64,000 bases of DNA from Bradyrhizobium sp. 139 (GCF_023074175.1 NZ_JADPKS010000009.1:1-64000), one strand, 5' to 3'; counted from the stretch's first letter, positions 9,029-18,366 are shown. A program made the numbers and translations. Notes: a model not told the origin generated them from the sequence alone.

Positions 9029-10297
9029 CTACTTCTTGCTGTAGCTGATGCGGTAGATCGCGCCGGCCCAGTCGTCGGCGACCAGGATCGAACCATCCTT
9101 GGCGAGGATGATGTCGTCGGGACGGCCGAGATAGTTCTGGTCGCCCTCGAGCCAGCCGGACGCGAACACTTCTTCCTTCGCGTTCTTGCCGTCAGGCCCA
9201 ACAATCACGCGCACGATGCGCGCGCCCTGATATTTGTGCCTGTTCCAGGAGCCGTGCTCGGCGATCAGGATGTTGTTCTTGTACTCAGGCGGAAATTGAT
9301 CGCCGGTATAGAACTTCATGCCGAGCGGAGCGACATGCGCGCCGAGCTTCACCACCGGCGGCGTGAACTCCGAGCACTTGTGACCCATCGCGAATTTGTC
9401 GTCGGGCAGGTCGCCCTGATGGCAGTAGGGATAGCCGAAATGCTCGCCGATCTTGTTGATCATGTTCAGCTTGTCGCTGGGCTTATCGTCGCTGATCCAG
9501 TCGCGAGCGTTCTCGGTGAACCAGAACTTGCCGGTGCGCGGATCGACGTCGCCGCCGACCGAGTTGCGAACGCCGAGTGCGTAGATTTCGGCGTTGCCGG
9601 TCTTGGGATCGACACGGCGGATCTGCGACACGCTGGTCGGGGGAACGCCGATGTTGAAGGGCGGTCCGAACGGGATGTAGAACCAGCCTTCCTTGTCGAC
9701 CGCAATGTACTTCCAGCCATGCGCGGCATAGGACGGCATGTCGTCATAGACGACTTTGCCGTCGCCGAGCTTGTCGAGATTGGCTTCGGCGTTGTCGTAG
9801 CGGATCAGCTTGTCCACCGCGATGACGTAGAGCGCGCCGTCCTTGAAGGCGAGACCGGTGGGCATGTTCAGCCCCTTGAGGATGGTCTTGACCTCCTTCT
9901 TTCCGTCCTTGTCCTTGATGGCATAGACGTTGCCGAGGCCGAACGAGCCGACGAACAGCGTGCCCTTGTCGCCCCAGGCCATCTGCCGCGCGGCCAGCAC
10001 ACCGGACGCGTAGACCTCCATCTTGAAGCCCGACGGCAGCTTGACCTTCTTGACGATGTTGGCGAGCTCGGCATCGGAAGCGCCGGTGGGCGGACCCGAT
10101 GGCGGCGCGAGACCCTTCTGCGCCTCGGTCTCGTCGCCGAGGAACCAGTCATCCGGCGGATGGGTCCAGAACTCCTTGGTGCCGGATTCATATTTCTTCA
10201 GCGGCTTGTTCTTGTCCTGCTGCTGCGCAAGACCGACGGCTGTCCCCGCAAGAAGGGCAACCGCTGCAAGCGCCAGAACGGATTGATGGAATTTCAT
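9029..10297 (-). CDS. PQQ-dependent sugar dehydrogenase, L-sorbosone dehydrogenase-like
   Basis: A 422-residue secreted beta-propeller oxidoreductase. The signal peptide is KFHQSVLALAAVALLAGTAVG with AQA-like cleavage near residue 25. Repeated propeller segments include GFKMEVYASGVLAARQMAWG, NMPTGLAFKDGALYV and RPDDIILAKDGSILVADDWAGAIYRI, typical of the sorbosone/glucose dehydrogenase family (GSDH). The family oxidises aldoses or sorbosone with PQQ in the periplasm. A diheme cytochrome gene follows on the same strand 180 bp away and is a plausible electron acceptor. No PQQ-synthesis genes lie in the window, and the true substrate is unknown. Confidence 0.85.
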   Translation of the reverse strand: MKFHQSVLALAAVALLAGTAVGLAQQQDKNKPLKKYESGTKEFWTHPPDDWFLGDETEAQKGLAPPSGPPTGASDAELANIVKKVKLPSGFKMEVYASGVLAARQMAWGDKGTLFVGSFGLGNVYAIKDKDGKKEVKTILKGLNMPTGLAFKDGALYVIAVDKLIRYDNAEANLDKLGDGKVVYDDMPSYAAHGWKYIAVDKEGWFYIPFGPPFNIGVPPTSVSQIRRVDPKTGNAEIYALGVRNSVGGDVDPRTGKFWFTENARDWISDDKPSDKLNMINKIGEHFGYPYCHQGDLPDDKFAMGHKCSEFTPPVVKLGAHVAPLGMKFYTGDQFPPEYKNNILIAEHGSWNRHKYQGARIVRVIVGPDGKNAKEEVFASGWLEGDQNYLGRPDDIILAKDGSILVADDWAGAIYRISYSKK

Positions 10298-10620
10298 CGC
10301 GTCACTCCCCTAAGGCAGCCGTCGGGGCTGCACGTTATTTGGTTTTGCTAGTCGAGAGGCGAAGTTCGGAGTCTGTCGAGAGGCAGACCCAAAAAGGGTA
10401 GCACATCTGCGAGCGGTGAGAAGGTTTGCACGGCGACGATAACGGTCTCGCTGCAACGCGGAATCAAGATGGCGCGCGGCTGATTTGCAGGCAGCAGGAG
10501 GGGCGGGCGCACAAAAAGTGCGAAAACAACCCCATGCAAAGTAGAACGGCTCGGGCCAAATTACTCCCGGTGACGCTGGTCAGACATTTGATGCATCGAG
10601 CAAAACGGCAAACGCGGCGA
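10298..10620. other. intergenic region, no gene found
   Basis: This stretch lies between the start of the sugar dehydrogenase gene and the end of the epimerase gene. It should contain the dehydrogenase promoter (transcribed leftward). The only recognisable item is the dispersed 27-bp repeat at 10520-10546. Short open frames here have no conserved features. Confidence 0.5.
10520..10546 (+). repeat. dispersed 27-bp repeat, copy 1
   Basis: The tract begins GCGAAAACAACCCCATGCA and ends AGTAGAA. It matches 26 of 27 positions in the copy at 52281-52307, in the same orientation. Flanks do not match over a long distance, so the conserved unit is short. I recall the same motif as common in Bradyrhizobium intergenic DNA, but that is memory and was not checked. 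Confidence 0.75.
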
Positions 10621-11607
10621 TTACGGGGCGACGGGATAAGGCCCGTGGTCGAACACTGTGTCATGATAGCCTTTCGACCCGATCTCGCGTGCCAGCATGC
10701 TGCGAAAGTCCGTCCCCTCGCGCAGGCTGTTCAGAACATGCGCGAAGTCGCATTCGGGCCGCCAGCCCAATTCGTGCCGCGCACGGTCGTTGACATAGAC
10801 GCGGTCGATTGCGGGGAATAGCCGCCAGCCGCGCGCCGCATAGAGCTCCGCGCAATCCGGGTAGAGCTCGCGCACGACACCGGCCGCATCGCGCGCGAGC
10901 GCCGCGAGATGGCGCGGCTCGAATGGGGTCGTGGCAGAAATGATGTAGCGGGCGAAGCCGATCTTCGGCGCGCGCTCAACGGCGAGCAGATGGGCGCTCA
11001 CCGCGTCGGTGATATCCAGCCGGCGATAGAGCAGCTCGTTGGCCTGCGCGTTCTCCGGCGCGTAGGCCGACCGCATCGCGGGATCGTCATCGTCCTCGGG
11101 GAAGAAGCGCGAGGTCCGCAAGACGATGACAGGCAGGCCGCGTTCGCGAAAGAACAGCTCGCCAAGAGCCTCAGCCATCAGCTTGGTCGTGCCGTAGATG
11201 TTCTTGGGCACCGGCGCCAGATCCTCGGTGACCCACACCGCGGCTTGTCCGGCTTCGGGGCGAAGCTGCGAGCCGAACGCGCTGGTGGTGCTGGTGAAGA
11301 CGAAGCGGCGCACGCCGGCCGCCAGCGCCGCCTCGAGCAGATTGAGCGTGCCGGTGACATTGGTGTCGACAAAATCCTGCTTGGTATGGGTCGCCACATG
11401 CGGCTTGTGCAGCGTCGCGGTGTGGATCACGGCGCTGACGCCGTCCATCTGGCGCCGCACGAAGGCGGAATCGACGATCGAGCCGACCGCATCGGTGAAG
11501 GGCGATCTCTTCAAATCGATCCCGCGCACAGGTGACCCGCGCCCCCGCAGGGTCCGTAGAATGGCCTCCCCGAGGTGGCCCGCGCTCCCGGTAACCAGAA
11601 TTGTCAC
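10621..11607 (-). CDS. NAD-dependent epimerase/dehydratase family protein
   Basis: About 328 residues of an extended short-chain dehydrogenase. TILVTGSAGHLGEAIL is the N-terminal nucleotide-binding Rossmann motif, FTSTTSAFG supplies the catalytic Ser/Thr and NIYGTTKLMAEAL the YxxxK pair. The C-terminal substrate domain has LGWRPECDFAHVLNSL, the usual ending of sugar-nucleotide epimerases. The substrate cannot be told. The GTG at 11607 is chosen because the Rossmann strand starts immediately after it; the frame extends upstream to 11646. The gene lies next to tRNA-Gly on the same strand. Confidence 0.85.
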   Translation of the reverse strand: MTILVTGSAGHLGEAILRTLRGRGSPVRGIDLKRSPFTDAVGSIVDSAFVRRQMDGVSAVIHTATLHKPHVATHTKQDFVDTNVTGTLNLLEAALAAGVRRFVFTSTTSAFGSQLRPEAGQAAVWVTEDLAPVPKNIYGTTKLMAEALGELFFRERGLPVIVLRTSRFFPEDDDDPAMRSAYAPENAQANELLYRRLDITDAVSAHLLAVERAPKIGFARYIISATTPFEPRHLAALARDAAGVVRELYPDCAELYAARGWRLFPAIDRVYVNDRARHELGWRPECDFAHVLNSLREGTDFRSMLAREIGSKGYHDTVFDHGPYPVAP

Positions 11608-11683
11608 GACAGACCCAATACAGCCGCCAGCGGCGTGGAAAACCACGCTTCCGTCCGGGCAAGCTGGATACTCTAGAAAAAAT

Positions 11684-11758
<75 letters not shown>

Positions 11759-12032
11759 ATCCTGTGTCGGCCGCGTGACGCGCCCGGCAACGGCTGTCGT
11801 ATGCCAAAAGCGGACGGCGAATGCAACAGCTACGCGCGGGATAGATTCGCGTCTGGGGCCCCATATGGACCCCGATTTCGGTCAGATCGGCCAAAATCGC
11901 TCCGGAACCACCGAATCGGCCGCCATGGATTGAAATTCGGCCGGCCCGGCCCAATTTTAGGCCGACAGCGAAGCATATGAATTGGCGACGTGCTAAAGAC
12001 CCGCCATTCCAGACATCAGACGAGGGGATCCC

Positions 12033-12956
12033 GTGACGATCATCGACCAGGGTAACGGAGCGGCGGGCCCGGCCGCAGCCGATCTGATCAAGGACACCAC
12101 CACCCAGACCTTCGTGAAGGACGTCATCGAGGAATCGAAGCGCCAGCCGGTGCTGATCGACTTCTGGGCGGAGTGGTGCGGCCCCTGCAAGCAGCTCACC
12201 CCCGCGCTGGAAAAGGCGGTCAAGGCGGCCAAGGGCAAGGTCAAGCTGGTCAAGATGAACATCGACCAGCATCCGGCGATTCCAGGCCAGATGGGCATCC
12301 AGTCGATCCCGGCCGTGATCGCCTTCGTCAATGGCCAGCCCGCCGACGGCTTCATGGGCGCGGTGCCAGAGAGCCAGCTCAACGCCTTCATCGACAAGCT
12401 GACCAAGGGCGTGACCGCGCCGGGCGAGGTCAATGTCGCCGAGATCGTGCAGGAAGCCGACGGCGTACTCGCCGAAGGCGATGCCGCGGTGGCGGCGCAG
12501 ATCTACGCCGAGGCGCTGCAGCATGATTCGACCAACATCGCGGCCCTCGCCGGGCTTGCAAAGTGCTACACCGTCTCCGGCGCGATGGAGCAGGCCAAGC
12601 AGACGCTGGCCATGGTGCCGGAATCCAAGCGCAACGACCCCGCGGTGAAGGCCGTGCAGACCGCGATCGATCTTGCCGAGCAGGCGGAATCGCTCGGGCC
12701 GGTGGCCGAGCTGGAACAGAAAGTCGCCGCAAACCCGCTCGATCATCAGGCCCGATTCGACCTCGCGACCGCACTCAACGCGCAAGGCAACCGCGCCGCC
12801 GCCACCGAGCAGCTGCTCGAGATCATCAAGCGCGACCGCAAATGGAACGACGACGGCGCCCGCAAGCAGCTGGTGCAGTTCTTCGAGGCCTGGGGCGGCA
12901 CGGATGATGCAACCGTCGAGGGACGCAAGCGTTTGTCGATCATCCTGTTTTCGTAA
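12033..12956 (+). CDS. thioredoxin-TPR protein (YbbN/CnoX-like)
   Basis: A 307-residue two-part protein. Residues about 25-125 are a thioredoxin domain with the full active site EWCGPCKQL and the IQSIPAVIAF cis-Pro loop. The rest is tetratricopeptide-like helices (AAVAAQIYAEALQ, LAGLAKCYTVSGAMEQA, RFDLATALNAQGNRAAATEQLLEI). The family includes the chaperone-redox protein CnoX/YbbN, which protects clients and hands them to GroEL/DnaK; unlike E. coli YbbN, this protein keeps both active-site Cys. GTG 12033 follows GACGAGGGG. A Lon-N gene starts 31 bp downstream, so the two form a likely proteostasis operon. Confidence 0.92.
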   Translation: MTIIDQGNGAAGPAAADLIKDTTTQTFVKDVIEESKRQPVLIDFWAEWCGPCKQLTPALEKAVKAAKGKVKLVKMNIDQHPAIPGQMGIQSIPAVIAFVNGQPADGFMGAVPESQLNAFIDKLTKGVTAPGEVNVAEIVQEADGVLAEGDAAVAAQIYAEALQHDSTNIAALAGLAKCYTVSGAMEQAKQTLAMVPESKRNDPAVKAVQTAIDLAEQAESLGPVAELEQKVAANPLDHQARFDLATALNAQGNRAAATEQLLEIIKRDRKWNDDGARKQLVQFFEAWGGTDDATVEGRKRLSIILFS

Positions 12957-12987
12957 GGCGCGCTGGCAAGGCCAGGGGACCGGGCAG

Positions 12988-13665
12988 ATGCCGATCAACA
13001 TCGAATATCGCGGCCCCGCCGACCTTCCGGAGATCATTCCGGTGTTTCCGCTGCCGGGCGCGCTTTTGCTGCCCCGCGGCCAGATGCCGCTCAACATCTT
13101 CGAGCCGCGCTACCTTTCGATGGTCGACGATTCCTTCCGCGACGGCCATCGCCTGATCGGCATGATCCAGCCCGACGCCGCACATTCGCCGAAGAATTCC
13201 GACAAGCCGGCACTGTTCCGCGTCGGCTGCGTCGGCCGCATCACCCAGCTCGCCGAATCCGGCGACGGCCGCTACATCCTCGAGCTCACCGGCGTCTCGC
13301 GTTTCAAGATCGTCGAGGAGCTCGAAGTGCTGACCGCCTACCGTCAGTGCAAGGTGGACTTCTTCGCCTTCGCCAACGACTTCACCGCGCGCATGGGCGA
13401 GGACGAGGTCGATCGCGAGGCGCTGCTCGCGGTTCTGGCGGACTTCTTGAAGGCCAACAATCTCAAGGTCGACTGGGAGGGCGTCGAGAGCGCGCCCAAC
13501 GAGGCACTCGTCAACGCGCTGGCGATGATGTCGCCCTATGGCCCGGCGGAGAAACAGGCCATGCTGGAGGCGCCGGATTTGAAGACCCGCGCCGAGATTT
13601 TGATCGCGGTCACCGAGATGGATCTCGCCAAGAAGCGCACCAGCGGCGACCCGCCGCTGCAGTGA
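12988..13665 (+). CDS. LON peptidase N-terminal domain protein
   Basis: About 225 residues consisting of the substrate-recognition domain of Lon protease without the ATPase or protease parts. Diagnostic segments are PEIIPVFPLPGALLLPRGQMPLN at the start and IFEPRYLSMVDDSF, followed by GRITQLAESGDGRYILELTGVSRFKI. Stand-alone Lon-N proteins are widespread, but their role is not settled; protein quality control is an inference strengthened by the upstream thioredoxin-TPR gene. ATG 12988 sits behind AGGGGACCGGGC. Confidence 0.9.
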   Translation: MPINIEYRGPADLPEIIPVFPLPGALLLPRGQMPLNIFEPRYLSMVDDSFRDGHRLIGMIQPDAAHSPKNSDKPALFRVGCVGRITQLAESGDGRYILELTGVSRFKIVEELEVLTAYRQCKVDFFAFANDFTARMGEDEVDREALLAVLADFLKANNLKVDWEGVESAPNEALVNALAMMSPYGPAEKQAMLEAPDLKTRAEILIAVTEMDLAKKRTSGDPPLQ

Positions 13666-13677
13666 GGGCCTGAATGC

Positions 13678-16176
13678 TCAGGCCGCGCGGACGACTGCTC
13701 CGGCACCGGGCCGCAGCATTCTGGCGATGTCGGATGCAGGCATCGGCCGGCTGAAATAGTAGCCTTGCGTTTCGACGCACCCCTCTTCACGAAGGATGTC
13801 CAGCTGCTCCTTGGTTTCGACGCCTTCGGCGGTCGTCGTCTTGCCGAGGCTGACTGCGAAACGAACCACCGCTCGCGCGAGATGGTGCGCCTCTGCCCTC
13901 GCGCTGGATAGTTCGTTGACGAAACTGCGGTCGATCTTGATCTTGTCGAACGGGAACCTCTGCAGAAAGCTCAGCGATGAATAGCCGGTGCCGAAATCGT
14001 CCAAGGCGATTCGTACACCGAGCTCGCGCAGTTGACCGAGTACCGCGAAGACAACTTCGCTGTCATGCATGATCACCGTCTCGGTGACCTCGAGCTCGAG
14101 CCGGTGCGGCGCAACGCCCGAACTCGCCAGCGCGCCGGCAATGACCGGAACAAGGTCCTTGCTCCTGAATTGAGCGGGAGACAGGTTGATCGCGATCCTG
14201 ACATGCGCAGGCCATTTGGCGGCTTCCGCACAGGCGGTCCTCAAGACCCATTCTCCCAGCGGCACGATCAAGCCGGTCTCCTCCGCAAGCGGGATGAATT
14301 CGCTCGGCATGACCAGACCCTGCTGCGGGTGATGCCAGCGTAGCAAGGCCTCGAAGCCCCTGACCTTGCCGGTCGCGGCGCCGACGAACGGCTGGTAATG
14401 CAGCTCGAATTGACGGCCGGCAAGCGCATCCCGCATGTCGCGCTCCAGGTTGCGTCGCGCATGCATGAGCGCGTCGAGTTCCGGCTCGAAGAAGCGGAAT
14501 GCACCGCGTCCGCCACTCTTGGCCGAATAGAGTGCGAGATCCGCGCTCTTCATGATCACGTCGGAATCGTTGCCGTCGCGCGGCGCAATGGCAATGCCGA
14601 TGCTGGTGCCCACCGTGATCCGGTGATCGTCGAGATCGAAGGGTTCGAAAAGCGCCTTTCTGATGTTCTCGGCAAGGGCGGCGGCCTCCACGGCCGGGTT
14701 AGTCACGTAATCGATCACCGCGAACTCGTCGCCGCCCAGCCGGGCGATCAACGCGGTTTCCGTGGTGCATTCGCGCAGACGCGCAGCGACGGCGCGCAGC
14801 AGGGAATCGCCCGCCGGATGTCCAAGCGTATCGTTGACTTCCTTGAAGCGATCGAGGTCGAGAATGAGCACGGCCAGATCGACGCTGCCGTTGCGCGCAA
14901 CTGCAATGGCATGCTCCATCCGCTCCTTGAGCAGCACGCGATTTGGCAGATCGGTCAGCGCATCGTGTTGCGCCATATGCGTGATCTTGGCCTCGGATCG
15001 GCGTTGCTCGGTGACATCGAGATGCGTGGCCACCCATCCGCCGCCGGCCATTGGCTGTCGCGTCACGCAGATCAGGCGACCATCCGCAAACTCGTCGATC
15101 CTGCTCGAGACTGCATCGAACGGCAACGCGGCCAGTTTCGAGATGAATTGCTCGGCAGCGCCCTCGCTGGGGTCGCCCTTGAGGATTCCCTTCACGATGC
15201 GGTGCCTGATGATGTCGGTGTGCGATGTCCCTGTCCGCAGCAGTTCCGGCGGCAGCTGATAGAGTCGGGCATAACGCTCGTTGCAGACGACAAGCCGCTT
15301 CTCGGCATCAAACATGCAAAGGCCCTCAACCATGTGGTTGATCGCCGTATCCAGCCTGAGCTTCTGTTGTTGCAGTTCTTTTTGTGAATCTTCGAGCTGC
15401 TGCCGGGCGGTCGAAAGCTGCCTGATGATCTCCTCGAACCTGGCGGTTCTGACTGCCAGGCGGCGATCGGCCAGCACGCCGATCAAGCTCATCCCAAGTA
15501 CAGATAGCGCTACGCCAGCGATGGCAAGCGCGAGGAAGGCTGGCGAAAGCGACAGGGTGTCGGTCGCACGCGTCGGATCCGGAACGATCTCCACGCCACC
15601 CATGGCCGTGAAGTGATGCGACACGATAGCGAGTGTCAGCAGGACTGCCGCTGTCAGCGTACCCCAGTGGTCCTGGTACCTGAGTGCGACAGCGAGCGCG
15701 GCGTAGCCGAGACACATGCCCAAGCTGATCGAAACGAATACCAGGTCCACTGACCATGCAACGCGACCCGGCACTTCAAGTGCCCACATCCCGAGATAGT
15801 GCATGCTGGCGATGCCGCCGCCGATGATGACACCACCCGCGGCGCGCCACCGGCCGGAAATGCTGGCGGCAACGCCGAAGCCGATCGAGGTCAGGAGCAT
15901 TGCCGTAGCAAGCGAAAGCGCCGTCAACACGATGCCGTAGCCGGTCGTAACGCCAGGCTCGTAGGCAAGCATCGCGACGAAATGCGTTGCCCAAATCCCG
16001 TATCCGATGGCAGCGCCGGCAATCGCGATCCAGATCAATCGTGTTCTTGCGCGCGTGGCGATCGCACGATGAAAGATACTGATCGCCACAATACTCGCGA
16101 CGAAGCAGACCAGGCCAGCGAGCAGGACGAGCCGCCAATCGTGCTCGAGAGTGAGGCAAGAGAAAACGCGGAACAT
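13678..16176 (-). CDS. MHYT-PAS-GGDEF-EAL membrane protein (c-di-GMP turnover)
   Basis: An 832-residue inner-membrane signalling protein. The first ~240 residues are seven membrane helices with MHYT-type motifs (THFVAMLAYEPG, MHYLGMWAL, SHHFTAMGG), a putative metal-bound sensor for oxygen, CO or NO. A coiled coil (RQQLEDSQKELQQQKL) leads to a PAS-like domain, then a GGDEF domain with intact RLGGDEFAV and an EAL domain with intact GFEALLRWHHP, plus the DDFGTGYSSLSFL loop. Both catalytic signatures are present, so it could make and break cyclic di-GMP. It converges with the Lon-N gene. A near-perfect palindrome lies just upstream of the start. Confidence 0.95.
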   Translation of the reverse strand: MFRVFSCLTLEHDWRLVLLAGLVCFVASIVAISIFHRAIATRARTRLIWIAIAGAAIGYGIWATHFVAMLAYEPGVTTGYGIVLTALSLATAMLLTSIGFGVAASISGRWRAAGGVIIGGGIASMHYLGMWALEVPGRVAWSVDLVFVSISLGMCLGYAALAVALRYQDHWGTLTAAVLLTLAIVSHHFTAMGGVEIVPDPTRATDTLSLSPAFLALAIAGVALSVLGMSLIGVLADRRLAVRTARFEEIIRQLSTARQQLEDSQKELQQQKLRLDTAINHMVEGLCMFDAEKRLVVCNERYARLYQLPPELLRTGTSHTDIIRHRIVKGILKGDPSEGAAEQFISKLAALPFDAVSSRIDEFADGRLICVTRQPMAGGGWVATHLDVTEQRRSEAKITHMAQHDALTDLPNRVLLKERMEHAIAVARNGSVDLAVLILDLDRFKEVNDTLGHPAGDSLLRAVAARLRECTTETALIARLGGDEFAVIDYVTNPAVEAAALAENIRKALFEPFDLDDHRITVGTSIGIAIAPRDGNDSDVIMKSADLALYSAKSGGRGAFRFFEPELDALMHARRNLERDMRDALAGRQFELHYQPFVGAATGKVRGFEALLRWHHPQQGLVMPSEFIPLAEETGLIVPLGEWVLRTACAEAAKWPAHVRIAINLSPAQFRSKDLVPVIAGALASSGVAPHRLELEVTETVIMHDSEVVFAVLGQLRELGVRIALDDFGTGYSSLSFLQRFPFDKIKIDRSFVNELSSARAEAHHLARAVVRFAVSLGKTTTAEGVETKEQLDILREEGCVETQGYYFSRPMPASDIARMLRPGAGAVVRAA

Positions 16177-16187
16177 TCAAAGCCGCT

Positions 16188-16209
16188 CCATCGTCAATAT
16201 TGTCGATGG
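16188..16209. promoter_or_regulatory. palindrome upstream of GGDEF-EAL gene
   Basis: CCATCGTCAATATTGTCGATGG is a 22-bp near-perfect palindrome; a single base pair breaks symmetry. It lies 11 bp before the start codon of the MHYT-GGDEF-EAL gene, inside its leader. It could be a repressor site or a leader hairpin that affects translation. Confidence 0.4.
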
Positions 16210-16376
16210 TGGATGGGCTAAACGTTCTTCGCGTTAATTTTGTGCAATGTCTGGTTGCATGCTTACCGGCAGGTTAACGCAGCCTGTGCAATTCGACTTG
16301 CCGAGCATTTGCGGGTGAGGATGTCGCGTATCGACGCAGCCCGTGAACAAACTGTGCCGTGATCAGCAAGGAACGT

Positions 16377-16970
16377 TTAGAGGCGGCTGCGGATGCGCTT
16401 GCGTCCGGTGATCATCGCGCGGATCAGATTCTCGCGCTGGAGAATTCCCATCAGAACCACGCCCACGACGTGCAGCACGACCAGCACGATGACGGCGTCC
16501 GATGAATAGGCGTGGGTGTCCTCGACCCACCAGACGCCGAAGAAGGTGACGGTTACCGCCATCGCGCCCGTGATCGTCGAGACGGCGAGCGCCAGCAGCA
16601 GCGCCACCAGCATCAACGTGCCGGCGGGGTTGAGACCGATATAGCGTCCGCTCATGCCGCGGCGCAGATTCCAGAGATAGCCTGGCGCGGCACGAATCCT
16701 GACGCCGACCATGCGGAAGCGCGAATAGCGGCTTCCCAGGAAACCCCAGGCCAGGCGGAAGGCCAGGAGGCCGAGCACTGTATAGCCGAGGATGCGGTGA
16801 AGCCCGTCATAGATGGTGGGGGTGAACCAGGCGGCCAGAACGCAAGCCGCGAGGGCCCAGTGCCAGAGGCGTAGCGGGAGGTCCCAGACCGAAATCGTCC
16901 GCAAGGCGGTTCGATCCGCGGGGGTCCTATCGGACACCCCGCGCGCTTCTGGTACCGCTTCTTCGATCAA
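16377..16970 (-). CDS. cytochrome b561 family protein
   Basis: A 197-residue di-haem b-type cytochrome of the Ni/Fe-hydrogenase b-subunit/b561 group. Four membrane helices are visible. Haem-ligand His candidates are in LPLRLWHWALAACVLAAWF (helix 1), YDGLHRILGYTVLGLLAFRL (helix 2) and LVVLHVVGVVLMGILQRENLIRAM (helix 4). It moves electrons between the quinone pool or a periplasmic donor and a soluble partner. A PepSY-like periplasmic protein gene ends 76 bp upstream on the same strand, an arrangement often seen with these cytochromes. Confidence 0.9.
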   Translation of the reverse strand: MIEEAVPEARGVSDRTPADRTALRTISVWDLPLRLWHWALAACVLAAWFTPTIYDGLHRILGYTVLGLLAFRLAWGFLGSRYSRFRMVGVRIRAAPGYLWNLRRGMSGRYIGLNPAGTLMLVALLLALAVSTITGAMAVTVTFFGVWWVEDTHAYSSDAVIVLVVLHVVGVVLMGILQRENLIRAMITGRKRIRSRL

Positions 16971-17046
16971 GCCAGGACCACCCTCAAACCTTACTTTGCG
17001 CTGCTTACTTGGCGCCGCTTAGGTGGCGCAGATCACTTGGCGCAGA

Positions 17047-17325
17047 TCACTTCGCAATCGTGTGCTTCAGGCTGAGATCTTCGGGGCTGTAGAACAGCTC
17101 GTACAGCTTGCCTTCCTTGACGCCGTAGACCTCATAGCACGACCCCTCGATCTTGGAGCGCCGCACCTCGTAGCCGAGCGCCTTGGCCTTGGCTTCGGCG
17201 TCGCTCGCCGGTTTCCACGACGCCTTGTCGAGCTTGGTGCAGTCCTTGAAACCGTCGGCCACCGCCGCCGATCCCGTGCCAATCCCGATCGTCAGTGCAA
17301 CGGCAATAACACGAATGACCTTCAC
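17047..17325 (-). CDS. small PepSY-like periplasmic protein
   Basis: About 92 residues: a signal peptide (KVIRVIAVALTIGIGTGSAAVA) and a small domain with ALGYEVRRSKIEGSCYEVYGVKEGKLYELFYSPEDLSL, which fits the PepSY-like fold (YEVYG and strand-rich end). GTG 17325 is chosen because GAGGAGGAGACG lies just upstream; the frame runs further up to 17406 without conserved sequence. It likely forms an operon with the cytochrome b561 gene below it. Its role is unknown; partner or inhibitor functions are described for PepSY relatives. Confidence 0.8.
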   Translation of the reverse strand: MKVIRVIAVALTIGIGTGSAAVADGFKDCTKLDKASWKPASDAEAKAKALGYEVRRSKIEGSCYEVYGVKEGKLYELFYSPEDLSLKHTIAK

Positions 17326-17550
17326 GAACGTCTCCTCCTCTGTCGTGTGCGCTGTGTGCTCAGCGCGAAGCGCAGCCGAAGGAAGCAAAGGAGAGGGTGA
17401 AGTCAATCCGGTTCGGGGTAGCTGCTCTTAGATTCATTCTAACGGACACCAAAAGATCAGCGCTCTCCGCATGCAGCCTGCATTTGAGGCGGCGCTGCGG
17501 CCTTACGCCTCACGGTTCGGGAGATGGCCCCACCGAACTCGCCAGTTGCG

Positions 17551-18363
17551 CTAGGCCGCACGTCGCGTCTCCGGGTAATGGCGATGCAGCCAATCCGCCC
17601 AGGACAGACGTCCGCGCACGCCCTGACTGACGACAAGCCCCATGCCGTACGCCTTCGCTTTCGAAAGGCTGATCGGCAGTATCTTTCGAGGCGGTCTCCT
17701 CGCGTCCTGATATTGCCGGGCAAAGGCGACGAGATCGAGATCTTCGGGGCCGCCGATTTCCGCCCGCACCCCGCGCTGCCCGTCGAAGGCGCAAGTCACG
17801 ACATGATCGGCAACGTCAGACGTGTCGACGGGATTGAACGGCGTCGTCGGCACCGGCCACACCGGAAGCCAGGCGAGACCCGAAAGCAGCCTGTCGAGCA
17901 GATAATAGAACGGCATCGCGCGAATCACAGACCAGGACAGGGCGGATGCACGCACCAGCCGTTCGCCGGCCAGCTTGACCCGCGCGTACGGCAAGGTCGC
18001 TTCGTCGAGGCCGACGATCGAGACGTGCAGGAGGTGCCGCACCTCGGCTTCGCCACTGAGCGACACCAGCTGCTCAGTGCCCTCAACATCCACGGCCGAG
18101 GGTGACCTGAAAAAATCTATTGGACGAATGCCGCCGCGCCGCGCGATTGGCGAACAGGTGGCCGCATTGATGACCGTGTCGACATCGCGCAGCGCTTCCC
18201 GCAGCCCGATGCCCGTCGCGAGGTCGCCGATCGCCCATTCGACATCCGATCGCGCGCCCGGCGATCGTGCAAACACCCGGACGCGGCGCCCGTCCCGAAC
18301 GAGACGATGGACGATATCCCGGCCGAGATGGCCCGTGCCTCCGGTGACCAGCGTCAGCGCCAT
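17551..18363 (-). CDS. NAD(P)-binding NmrA/SDR-like protein
   Basis: A 270-residue atypical short-chain dehydrogenase with MALTLVTGGTGHLGRDIVHRLVRDG as the nucleotide-binding motif, RRVRVFARSPGA as the second strand, and NAATCSPIARRGG and LLHVSIVGLDE in the core. No YxxxK pair is evident, consistent with the NmrA-like/atypical SDR group that senses redox or reduces quinones. It is the last gene of a four-gene leftward operon; only three bases separate it from the thioesterase gene. Confidence 0.85.
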   Translation of the reverse strand: MALTLVTGGTGHLGRDIVHRLVRDGRRVRVFARSPGARSDVEWAIGDLATGIGLREALRDVDTVINAATCSPIARRGGIRPIDFFRSPSAVDVEGTEQLVSLSGEAEVRHLLHVSIVGLDEATLPYARVKLAGERLVRASALSWSVIRAMPFYYLLDRLLSGLAWLPVWPVPTTPFNPVDTSDVADHVVTCAFDGQRGVRAEIGGPEDLDLVAFARQYQDARRPPRKILPISLSKAKAYGMGLVVSQGVRGRLSWADWLHRHYPETRRAA

Positions 18364-18366
18364 GCC

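Noticed and set aside
8837..10351. Long open frame opposite the sugar dehydrogenase gene
   Set aside because: It is antisense to a signal-peptide-bearing propeller protein with clear family features and has none itself.
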